64,000 bases of DNA from the NCBI RefSeq assembly GCF_900110065.1, contig NZ_FOCI01000005.1:62001-126000 (forward strand), written 5' to 3'. The notes below the pieces were generated by a model. It had not been told where the DNA came from and ran no database searches. It saw only the letters and a list, made by a program, of their open reading frames with translations. Below are positions 54,234 to 61,854 of this stretch, one piece after another (within the stretch, counting starts at the first letter, position 1; the number at the start of each line of letters is the position of its first letter). Source of the stretch: Loktanella fryxellensis (GTDB taxonomy: Bacteria > Pseudomonadota > Alphaproteobacteria > Rhodobacterales > Rhodobacteraceae). The position numbers were made by a program, and so were the translations under genes.

Positions 54234-57200
54234 TCAGACCATCGGGTTCAGCTTGATGTCCTCGTCGATCTTGAGAACCGTGTCGCCGCCGAGGGAGTAG
54301 ACGTCGTAGGTCTGTCCGCCGAACGTATCCTTTTCCACGAAGGTCATGGAGCCATTGACCCGCACGATGTCATCGATCGCACCGTGCACGACCAGCACGT
54401 TGTCGTTGGCCGACAGCCTGTCGATGGTCGCCTTGTCCAGCGTCAGTTGCGACTTGTCCGACAGGGACAGGTCGATCGACCCGATATTGAAGCCGTTCAG
54501 CGCCGATGCGTTGACGTTGACGACATCGGTCCCTGTCTCGTCCAGCACCAGCAACACGGAGTTGGTGTTCCCCGCCGCGTCCTTGGCGGTGATGACCAGA
54601 TGGCTGCCATCGGACACCGGACCGTTGGCGTCCACGTCGATGTACACCTGCCCCGGCTTGTTCGACACCGTGTTGTCGTCGTTCTCGTCGGCCACCAGCG
54701 TCTTTGAAGCACCCCTGATGGTGTGGATGTCGAACTCGTTGCCGGCGTTCGCCACCTGCACCGTCACCACACCGGCACCACCGGTGCCACCCGCGTTCTG
54801 GGTCGTGATGGCGATGACATCGGGGTCCGTCGGTGCGATCGTGTCGATCCGGTAGGTCCCCGTTTCCGTGCGGACGTTGCCTGCCGCGTCGGTGGCATCG
54901 ACGGTCACCACGGCGTTCGACATCTCGATCAGGCGGATTTCGGCGGCGGTGTAGGCGACCGACCAGCGACCGTTCACGACCGTCGCCTCGCGGCGCACGC
55001 CTTCGAAGGTCACGAACACCTTGGACCCGGCTTCCACTTCACCGGTCAGCGTGACGCCATCGGCGGCCTCTGCCTTGGTGATCAGGTTGTCGCCTTCGAT
55101 CGCGTTGATGCTGAGCCTGTTGACCCAGGTGTCGAGGTTGACCCTGCCGGTGGTCGTATCGGTGTTGCCTGCCGCGTCCGTGGCGCTGACCAGCACGCCC
55201 ACGAAGCCCTCGACATTGCCCGCAGGGATCTTGCTGGCGGCATAGAACGACGACCACTTGCCGTCGGTGCCGGCCACTTCCGTGTGGGTGAAGTTGTCGA
55301 AGGTCACGGTGACGGTCGCACCCGGCTCGGTCACGCCGACCAGCACGATGCCGTCCTTGCGCTCTTCGAAGTTCACGACGCCATCGGGGCCATCGACGTT
55401 GCGCGTGTCGAGCGTCACGTCGATCTCGGTGTCGATCTTGAAGTTCAGGGGCACGGCGACCTTGCTGTTGCCCGCACGGTCGGTGGCCACGGCGGTCACC
55501 GTCGAGGTGTAGGTCCCACCGGCGACTTCGGTCGAGGAATACGTGACCGTCCACTGGCCCTGAGCGTTGGCCTGCACCGTACGCGAGGAGAACCCCGTGG
55601 CTTCGGTGCCGATGGTCACGACGACGCGGGCGAACGCCTCGGCGGTGCCGACGACCGTGGTCCCCATCAGCCGCTCGTCGCCGTTCAGGATGTCGTCGGC
55701 GACATCCGCACGGGTGTCGACGCTGTCGATGGTCACAGTTGTTTCGGTGTCGATCTTGACCGTCTTGGTGTCGGTGTCGGTGTTGCCGGCCTTGTCGGTG
55801 GCCACGGCCGTCACGGTCGAGGTGTAGGTGCCTGCCGCCACTTCGGCGGACGTATAGGTCACCGTCCATTGGCCCTGTGCGTTGGCCGTCACCGTCTTGG
55901 TCGAGAAGCCGGTGGCTTGCGTGCCGATGGTCACGACGACGCTGGCGCCTGCCTCGGCGGTGCCGACGACGGTGGTGCCCTGCTCGCGCTCTGTGGCGTT
56001 CAGCGTGTCGTCGCTGACGACGGCCGTCGTCACCACGTTGACGATCCGCACATCGGTGATCGTGTCGATCTCCAGCCTGTCGGACACCGTCTTGGTGTTG
56101 CCATGCTCGTCGGTCGCCGTGACGCCGATTTGCACGAACGACCCGAAGTCGCCCTGACGGATCACGCCGGCAGGCACATTCAGCGTCCAGTTCGTGCCCG
56201 TGACGGTGGCGTTGTAGCTTTGTCCGTAGAGGCTGACCACGACGGTCGCGCCGGCGTCGACGGTGCCTTCCAGCACCACGCCGTCACGTTCTTCGACGAA
56301 ATTCACGGTGCCGTCGGTTTCGACCTCGTCCGCGCTGAACGTGACGCGCACGACCGTATCCACGTCGAGGATGTCGGTATCCGTCGCGGTGCCGCCGCCG
56401 TTGCTGACCTCGACGCGGACCGGCAGGTTGTAGTCGCCGGTGGTCAACTGCGTCGACGGGATCGAGATGGTCCAGTTGCCGTTCTGGCCGATGGCGACGT
56501 TGGTCACGACGGTGCCGACGGTGACCGTGCCAGTGGCACCGGGCGTGCCGGTGCCGCCGATGATGACGGTGCCGCTGTCATAGTCCTGCTGGTTCACGAC
56601 CGTGCCGTCGGTCCGCGTGCCGGTCGTGATCTGCACGACGGGTGGCGGTGTGACCGGATCGACCGGGTCGGTGGGATCCGTCGGATCCGTAGGATCGGTT
56701 GGGTCAGTCGGGTCGGTCGGATCCGTGGGGTCAGTCGGATCTGTCGGGTCCGTGGGACCGGTCGGGTCCGTGGGATCTGTCGGGTCGGTGGCGCCGTCGC
56801 CATCGTCCTCGCCGTCGTCACCGCCGTCGCCGGATCCACCGATCAGCATGGCACCGCCAAGGGCCGCCGCACCCGCCGCACCCAGACCGCCGAGGCCGCC
56901 CAGACCGCCAAGCAGCGGGGCCGCCATCATCGTGGCCTGCGGGCCGCCGTCGTCCACCGGCAGCGCCGCGACTTCGGTGAAATACAGGGCATCATCGGGC
57001 GACCATTTGCCGAAGCTGTCGCTGTTGACGTATTGCGCCAGCATCAGGTTGCCGTCGCCGGCGCTGAGCTTGACTTCCGCCAGCTGACCGCCGGAGGACA
57101 GGAACAACTGGTTCTGCGCTACGCCCTCGGGGCTGAAGAACCCCTCGATGGTGACGGTGCTGCCGTCGACAAGCATGACCCGCAGGGCCTGACCCTGACG

Positions 57201-57350
57201 GGCATAGGACAGGATCATGTTCCGCTCGAGGTTCAGCGAGACGTCCTGACCCTGACCGAGGACGATGTTCGCCGCCGATCCCGATCCCAGAACTTCACCA
57301 CGCTGCAGTCCGCCCGCATCATTGCGGACGACGAATTGAATCGCCGACAT
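54234..57350 (-). CDS. BapA-like secreted adhesin with Ig-like (Big) repeats
   Basis: 1038-aa surface protein. Residues 1-130 form a BapA prefix-like domain (SAIQFVVRNDAGGLQRGEV...); 145-172 is Gly/Ala-rich; 188-229 is a 14-unit Thr-Asp-Pro tract; from 230 on come about six Ig-like repeats of roughly 95-105 residues, each starting with an IDT/LDT motif and ending with DxAGN; the C-terminus (DTFGGQTYDVYSLGGDTVLKIDED) looks like a type I secretion signal. No RTX calcium repeats. ATG at 57350 has GGAG 7 nt upstream. The adjacent LapB/TolC/HlyD set is its likely exporter; biofilm/adhesion role is inferred from family. Confidence 0.82.
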   Translation of the reverse strand: MSAIQFVVRNDAGGLQRGEVLGSGSAANIVLGQGQDVSLNLERNMILSYARQGQALRVMLVDGSTVTIEGFFSPEGVAQNQLFLSSGGQLAEVKLSAGDGNLMLAQYVNSDSFGKWSPDDALYFTEVAALPVDDGGPQATMMAAPLLGGLGGLGGLGAAGAAALGGAMLIGGSGDGGDDGEDDGDGATDPTDPTDPTGPTDPTDPTDPTDPTDPTDPTDPTDPTDPTDPVDPVTPPPVVQITTGTRTDGTVVNQQDYDSGTVIIGGTGTPGATGTVTVGTVVTNVAIGQNGNWTISIPSTQLTTGDYNLPVRVEVSNGGGTATDTDILDVDTVVRVTFSADEVETDGTVNFVEERDGVVLEGTVDAGATVVVSLYGQSYNATVTGTNWTLNVPAGVIRQGDFGSFVQIGVTATDEHGNTKTVSDRLEIDTITDVRIVNVVTTAVVSDDTLNATEREQGTTVVGTAEAGASVVVTIGTQATGFSTKTVTANAQGQWTVTYTSAEVAAGTYTSTVTAVATDKAGNTDTDTKTVKIDTETTVTIDSVDTRADVADDILNGDERLMGTTVVGTAEAFARVVVTIGTEATGFSSRTVQANAQGQWTVTYSSTEVAGGTYTSTVTAVATDRAGNSKVAVPLNFKIDTEIDVTLDTRNVDGPDGVVNFEERKDGIVLVGVTEPGATVTVTFDNFTHTEVAGTDGKWSSFYAASKIPAGNVEGFVGVLVSATDAAGNTDTTTGRVNLDTWVNRLSINAIEGDNLITKAEAADGVTLTGEVEAGSKVFVTFEGVRREATVVNGRWSVAYTAAEIRLIEMSNAVVTVDATDAAGNVRTETGTYRIDTIAPTDPDVIAITTQNAGGTGGAGVVTVQVANAGNEFDIHTIRGASKTLVADENDDNTVSNKPGQVYIDVDANGPVSDGSHLVITAKDAAGNTNSVLLVLDETGTDVVNVNASALNGFNIGSIDLSLSDKSQLTLDKATIDRLSANDNVLVVHGAIDDIVRVNGSMTFVEKDTFGGQTYDVYSLGGDTVLKIDEDIKLNPMV
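56664..56789 (-). repeat. Codon-varied (TDP) tandem repeat
   Basis: Fourteen 9-nt units encoding Thr-Asp-Pro (one unit is Thr-Gly-Pro). Third bases vary among units (ACC/ACT/ACA/ACG-type, GAC/GAT), so the DNA is not a fresh slippage array; the amino-acid pattern is conserved instead. Extended, acidic, proline-rich spacer between the N-terminal domain and the Ig repeats. Confidence 0.85.
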
Positions 57351-57506
57351 AACACTACTCCGCCTCATTCCGCGTGCCCATCAAGGGACACGTCCATTTT
57401 GATTGCGGTCAGGATAGCGTGGCGTCCGGCGTTGCGCCAGACCATTTAGGGCGCGACCGGTCAGATCCGCGACGTAATGGTGACACATTTGCCTCATCAG
57501 GCAGGG

Positions 57507-58427
57507 TCAGTGTTGACCGTCGATATTGCCGTGCACCAGCAGGTTCAGCGCAGCGCCCAGCAGAACAAGATAAGCCGTCAGATACAGCCACAGCAACATG
57601 CCGATCACCGCACCGATGGATCCGTAGACCTCGTTGTAGTTCCCGAAATTGCCCAGATAAAATGACAGTGTGGCCGATGCGACAATCCACAGGACCACAG
57701 CGGTGGCGGCCCCCACGGTGATCCATTGCAGGCGCGCGTCCTTCTGATTGGGACCGAAGCGGTACAGCAGCGACAGCGCCGCATAAAGGACGAACAGCGC
57801 GACCAGCCAGCGGATCACCTCGAGCAGCCACGCGGTATCGGGGCTGATGTGGGCAAAGCGCATGACGATCGGCGCGATCACGACCGCCGCCATGGCCATG
57901 ATCGCAAGACCGACCAGCGTCAGCGTCAGCACGAAGGCCACGAGGATGTCCTTGAACCCGTTGCGCGCGGGGCGGTTCGCGATGGCGTTCAACCCCTCCA
58001 TCAGGCCCGCCACACCGGCCCGCGCCGCCCACAGCGCCAGGATCAGCGACACGCCGGATGCGAATCCCAGCGTGCCGGTCTGCGCGGCCAGCAGGCGGCC
58101 CGTCTGCTCGACGATCAGCAGATAGGTCTCGGTCGGGATGATCTCCTCCATCAGCTCCAGCTGCTGGACGACCACCACGGGATCAGCCAGCAGGCCGAAG
58201 ACGGCGATGATCGCGGCCATGGCCGGAAACAGCGCGAACATGCCAAAGAAGGCCACGCCTGCGGCGATCAGGCTGACGTGCCGTTCCATCGCGATGGTCC
58301 AGACGGCCATCAGCAGCGCACCGAACCGGCGCAGAGGGCTGGCCTGCGGCGCGGCCTGAAGGTCGTCGCCGGTTGAAGGCGGTGCGGCTGGCGGGCTGCC
58401 CACGCCGGGCTGGATGCTGTCGGTCAT
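57507..58427 (-). CDS. YihY/BrkB family inner-membrane protein
   Basis: 306-aa membrane protein with about six helices: SLIAAGVAFFGMFALFPAMAAIIAVFG (family motif AAGVAFF-x-LFP), LILALWAARAGVAGLMEGLNAIAN and C-terminal YGSIGAVIGMLLWLYLTAYLVLLGAALN, diagnostic for YihY. Proline/alanine-rich cytosolic N-terminus. Function not established in this family. Start 58427 has no upstream in-frame support; 172-nt divergent gap to the kinase. Confidence 0.85.
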   Translation of the reverse strand: MTDSIQPGVGSPPAAPPSTGDDLQAAPQASPLRRFGALLMAVWTIAMERHVSLIAAGVAFFGMFALFPAMAAIIAVFGLLADPVVVVQQLELMEEIIPTETYLLIVEQTGRLLAAQTGTLGFASGVSLILALWAARAGVAGLMEGLNAIANRPARNGFKDILVAFVLTLTLVGLAIMAMAAVVIAPIVMRFAHISPDTAWLLEVIRWLVALFVLYAALSLLYRFGPNQKDARLQWITVGAATAVVLWIVASATLSFYLGNFGNYNEVYGSIGAVIGMLLWLYLTAYLVLLGAALNLLVHGNIDGQH

Positions 58428-58600
58428 TGGTCCGTAGTATGGCACCAGACCCCCGCTGCCCAGCGGGTGTGTCATCGCAGCCCGATGTGTCGCGTAAATG
58501 GCGCAGGTGCGGACGCACCCCTCGTCACGCGACCGGCCTGCCGATAGTCTGGCAACCAACCGCGGGCAACGCGGACAGGCAACCACAGGACGACACCGCG

Positions 58601-59227
58601 ATGCAGAACATCACCGCACAGGTCAATCTGGTCGCCGACCGCATCCACACCCTGTGCGAGACGCGGGACCGCGTCATCGTGGGGATCGCGGGGGCACCCG
58701 CGAGCGGCAAGTCGACGTTGGCCGCCGAGGTCGCCCGCCGCCTGACCGGTCAGCGGGTGCCGGCCATGATCGTGCCGATGGACGGTTTCCATCTGGACAA
58801 CGCCGTGCTGGACGCCCGCGGTCTGCGCCCGCGCAAGGGTGCGCCAGAGACGTTCGACGCCTGCGGTTTCGTGCATCTGATCCGGCGCCTGACCGAACCT
58901 GCCGAGGTGATCGCTCCCACGTTCGACCGGACCCGCGACATGTCCGTGGCGGGCGCCATCGTCGTGCCAGCCACCTGCCCCGTCGTGATCGTCGAAGGCA
59001 ACTACCTGATGTTCGACGAATCGCCGTGGCGCGATCTGGCAAGCCTCTGGCACCTGTCGGTCCGGGTCGAGGTCGGCCTGCCGGAACTGCGCGCGCGGCT
59101 GATCCAGCGCTGGCTGACGCTGAACCATTCGCGCACCGCCGCCACCCGCAGGGCCGAAGGCAACGACATTCCCAATGCGGAACGCGTGATCGCACGGGCG
59201 CTGCCCTGCGACATCACGCTGCCATGA
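58601..59227 (+). CDS. P-loop nucleoside/nucleotide kinase-like protein (FrcK/CoaA-like)
   Basis: 208-aa P-loop kinase: VGIAGAPASGKSTLAAEV (Walker A), PMDGFHLDNAVLDARGL (the DGFHL motif shared by uridine/pantothenate-type kinases), VVIVEGNYLMFDE (Walker-B-like) and lid segment RWLTLNHSRTAATRRAEGND. Close in layout to the FrcK-type kinases found beside fructose transporters, but no sugar transporter is here. Acceptor substrate unknown. Followed by a small decayed gene. Confidence 0.8.
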   Translation: MQNITAQVNLVADRIHTLCETRDRVIVGIAGAPASGKSTLAAEVARRLTGQRVPAMIVPMDGFHLDNAVLDARGLRPRKGAPETFDACGFVHLIRRLTEPAEVIAPTFDRTRDMSVAGAIVVPATCPVVIVEGNYLMFDESPWRDLASLWHLSVRVEVGLPELRARLIQRWLTLNHSRTAATRRAEGNDIPNAERVIARALPCDITLP

Positions 59228-59409
59228 ACGCCGCCCGGACGGGCGGTCCGAGGGACCGGATATCCGACGCCGCAGGCCGGATCGCAGGCCACGGGAATTG
59301 CATGACAGACGCATGGCGGGCCTGTTAACGTCTGGCACACCATGTGACGGCAAAGGCCAGCAGCCGTGCCATGCGATTTTCAGCTTGCCAGCATTGAAGG
59401 GTTTTCGGA

Positions 59410-59735
59410 ATGAACCCGATGAAGATGTGCGAGGCGCTCTGCGCCGCGGGGCTTGGCACGACCGCCCTGCCCGCCGTTGCGGCAGGATCGCAGCCAGACA
59501 CCCGCGTCATCGCACGCACGATCCGGGTCAGCTGCTAGCATGCCCGACGCAAGCGACGATCTGGGACCATCCGGCCGGCACCTTCGTGCCGGATCTCGTG
59601 GATTACAGCTACGACTTTGCCGACGCCAGTGCGATCGCCACCACGACCTGCAAGGACGTGCCGCTGGTCAACCACCCCGTGCGCTTGAAGGCGCATGTCG
59701 CAGACCTGATCGCGCGCCAGATGCCTGACCGCTGA
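59410..59735 (+). pseudogene. Frameshifted small exported protein gene
   Basis: Two protein-like pieces in different frames. The first, from an ATG at 59410, reads a short signal-peptide-like start (GLGTTALPAVAAGSQPD) to an amber stop at 59536. The second continues in another frame from about 59520 to a stop at 59735 (PGQLLACPTQATIWD, HPAGTFVPDLVDYSYDFADA, ATTTCKDVPLVNHPVRLKA). Joined they would make RVIARTIR-PGQLL, a smooth junction, consistent with a small (about 4-nt) loss. If not one gene, both are doubtful small ORFs. No function known. Confidence 0.45.
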
Positions 59736-59747
59736 CACGCCGCCTCA

Positions 59748-59788
59748 CCACACGACCGTGCCCGCGCTCTGCGGGCACGGTCGTGTGG
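59748..59788. terminator. Long bidirectional terminator hairpin
   Basis: Perfect 18-bp arms with a 5-nt loop (GCTCT) between the broken gene (ends 59735) and the convergent FAH-family gene (ends 59804). Very stable; no T tract. The nearby GCTGACACG direct repeat on both flanks is notable. Confidence 0.8.
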
Positions 59789-59803
59789 CGCTGACACGGC
59801 AGC

Positions 59804-60490
59804 TCAACCGATTGTCGTCGTCACCGTCTCCAGCCCGTCGATGCTGCCCGTCAGCACGTCGCCGCGCACAACGGCAGCGACCCCGGCCGGAGTGCCGGTC
59901 ATGATCAGGTCACCGGCGCGCAGGTGATACAATCCCGACAGATGCGCCACGATGCGGGTCACGTCGTGGATCATGTCGGCCAGCGGCGCGTCCTGCCGCA
60001 CAGCGCCATTCACGTCCAGCCGGATGCGTGCCGCGTCCAGCAGACAGTCGATGGCGGGCGTGATCGGGCCGATGATCGCCGACTGCTCGAAATCCTTGGC
60101 CGCATCCCACGGTTTGCGCCCGTCCTTGGCCGCGGCCTGCAGATCGCGCCGCGTCATGTCGAGGCCGACCGCATAGCCAAAGATCTCGACCTCGTCCGCG
60201 GGCGGGTTTTCCAGCCCGACCGATGCGCCGATCGCCACGACCAGTTCGATTTCGTGATGCAGGTCCTGCGTGCCCTGCGGATAGGCCATGACATCGCCCG
60301 ACTGCAGCAGGGCATGCGCGGATTTGGTAAAGAAGAACGGCGCGACCGTGTCGACGGCGTTGCCCATCTCGGCGGCATGCGCGGCATAGTTGCGCCCGAT
60401 GCAGAAGATCCGCAGCACCGGGTAACGGTGTTGCGATCCGGCAATGGGCAGATCGGGTTGATCGGGCGCGTCGAAGGGATATGTCGTCAT
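59804..60490 (-). CDS. Fumarylacetoacetate hydrolase (FAH) family protein
   Basis: 228-aa FAH-domain protein of the fumarylpyruvate-hydrolase/YcgM type. Motifs: RIFCIGRNYAAHAAEMGN, DLHHEIELVVAIG (metal-binding Glu residues), GYAVGLDMTRRDLQAAAKD, AAKDFEQSAIIGPI, LIMTGTPAGVAAVVRGD. Cleaves a C-C bond in acylpyruvates (fumarylpyruvate/acylpyruvate). Start 60490 with GAGG 5 nt upstream. Substrate is inferred from family only; lone gene here. Confidence 0.85.
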   Translation of the reverse strand: MTTYPFDAPDQPDLPIAGSQHRYPVLRIFCIGRNYAAHAAEMGNAVDTVAPFFFTKSAHALLQSGDVMAYPQGTQDLHHEIELVVAIGASVGLENPPADEVEIFGYAVGLDMTRRDLQAAAKDGRKPWDAAKDFEQSAIIGPITPAIDCLLDAARIRLDVNGAVRQDAPLADMIHDVTRIVAHLSGLYHLRAGDLIMTGTPAGVAAVVRGDVLTGSIDGLETVTTTIG

Positions 60491-60601
60491 CGGATCCTCT
60501 GAAAGCGGGCGTGGCCATCGGTGCGTGTTGCGTCTAGGATGCCAGAACCCGATACCGCAGCACGTATGCTGCCCCACGCAAAGTCAAGACCGGTCCATCC
60601 C

Positions 60602-61243
60602 ATGCACATCGACCCGGCGACCCTGCCCCCTCTCGACGACATGATCGCCTGCCCCCATTGCGACACCCTGCACATGGAAGACGATCTGCCGGACGGGGCG
60701 CGGGCCTACTGCCGCAGGTGCGGCGCGTTGCTGTTGACGGCAGAGTCGCGCGCCGTGGTCTGGCTGGTCAGCCTTGCCAGTGCGGCGGTCGTGCTGATGG
60801 TGGCTGCGGTCAGCTTTCCGTTCCTCGACCTCAGCCTGCAGGGTCAGCACAACGGCACATCCGTGATCCACGCGATCCTGGTGTTCGGTTCCGGCAAGGC
60901 GATCCCGCTGGCCATCGCGGTGGCACTGTTCATCGTAGTGCTGCCCCTCGTGCGCCTGCTGGCGCTGCTGCATGCGCTGGCACCCCTGGTGCGCGGCGTC
61001 CCGCCGACACCCTCTGCCCGCGTGGCCTTTGCCCTGACGGACCAGTTGCGTCCCTGGGCCATGGCCGAGATCTTCATGGTCGGCGTCACTGTGGCGCTGG
61101 TCAAGGTCGCCGGGATGGCGGACGTCACCGTGGGCCCCGCCTTCTGGGCGTTCGTGGCCCTCGTCCTCATCACCATCTTTAACGATCAGATCATGAACAG
61201 GTTTGCGATTTGGAAAGCACTGGACACGGGCACCACGGCCTGA
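60602..61243 (+). CDS. pqiA: PqiA-like membrane protein, first half
   Basis: 213-aa protein: N-terminal zinc-ribbon-like pair ACPHCDTLHMEDDLPDG and AYCRRCGALLL (CxxC twice), then about four helices (VSLASAAVVLMVAAVSFPFLDL; AIPLAIAVALFIVVLPLVRLL), and MAEIFMVGVTVALVKVAGMADVTVGPAFWAF. This is one of the two halves of the E. coli PqiA membrane domain. Start at 60602 is a compromise; upstream in-frame ATGs exist but have no better RBS. Partner to the next gene in the PqiA-B lipid transport complex. Confidence 0.85.
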   Translation: MHIDPATLPPLDDMIACPHCDTLHMEDDLPDGARAYCRRCGALLLTAESRAVVWLVSLASAAVVLMVAAVSFPFLDLSLQGQHNGTSVIHAILVFGSGKAIPLAIAVALFIVVLPLVRLLALLHALAPLVRGVPPTPSARVAFALTDQLRPWAMAEIFMVGVTVALVKVAGMADVTVGPAFWAFVALVLITIFNDQIMNRFAIWKALDTGTTA

Positions 61244-61854
61244 CGACCCTCACCACCGCCCGCGAAGCCGGTCTGATCGCCTGCACGCGCTGCGGACAGG
61301 TGCATGCGGGCGACGCGGTGAAGTGCAAACGGTGCCACGGCCCGCTGCAAAGCCGCGACACCCGCAGCCTGCAAAAGGTGTGGGCCTGGCTGATCGCTGG
61401 CATGATCGCCTTCATTCCGGCCAACCTCTATCCCATGCTCCTCACCCGCACGCTGCTGGAGCGGTCGGAGAGCACGATCGTCGGTGGCGTGATCGAACTT
61501 TTGCATTACGGAAACTACGGCATCGCCGCCATCGTGTTCGTCGCATCCGTCGTCATTCCCGTGGGCAAGTTCATCGCCATCGCCTATCTGGCGTGGGGTG
61601 TTCAGCGCGGTCACAGGCTGCGGCAGCACCAGCGGCACCGGCTTTATGATATAGTGGAATTCATCGGCCGGTGGTCGATGATCGACGTGTTCGTCGTTGC
61701 AATTCTGTCGGCGCTGGTTCAACTGAACGGGATTGCGGCGATCAATCCGGGTGTCGCCGCGCTGAGTTTCGCCCTGTCGGTCGTCTTCACGATGCTTTCG
61801 GCACTGGCGTTCGACCCCCGTTTGATCTGGGACGCTGACAGGACTGTTTCATGA
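61210..61854 (+). CDS. pqiA: PqiA-like membrane protein, second half
   Basis: 214-aa protein with again a zinc-ribbon ACTRCGQVHAGDAVKCKRCHG, then four helices (AWLIAGMIAFIPANLYPMLLTRTL; IVFVASVVIPVGKFIAIAYL; RWSMIDVFVVAILSALVQLNG). It overlaps the first PqiA-like gene by 34 nt; the first in-frame codon at 61210 is TTG and a CTG nearer the upstream stop is also possible, so the start is uncertain. Together with the previous gene it corresponds to one E. coli PqiA. Confidence 0.82.
   Translation: MESTGHGHHGLTTLTTAREAGLIACTRCGQVHAGDAVKCKRCHGPLQSRDTRSLQKVWAWLIAGMIAFIPANLYPMLLTRTLLERSESTIVGGVIELLHYGNYGIAAIVFVASVVIPVGKFIAIAYLAWGVQRGHRLRQHQRHRLYDIVEFIGRWSMIDVFVVAILSALVQLNGIAAINPGVAALSFALSVVFTMLSALAFDPRLIWDADRTVS

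Noticed and set aside
56664-56789. Periodic 9-nt units considered as CRISPR or VNTR array
   Set aside because: Units are in frame within the adhesin, encode TDP, and show codon variation; no spacers.
59410-59735. FlgA-like (SAF domain) protein
   Set aside because: Only an RTIR-PGQLL-like stretch fits; the C-terminal part is not FlgA-like and no flagellar gene is near.
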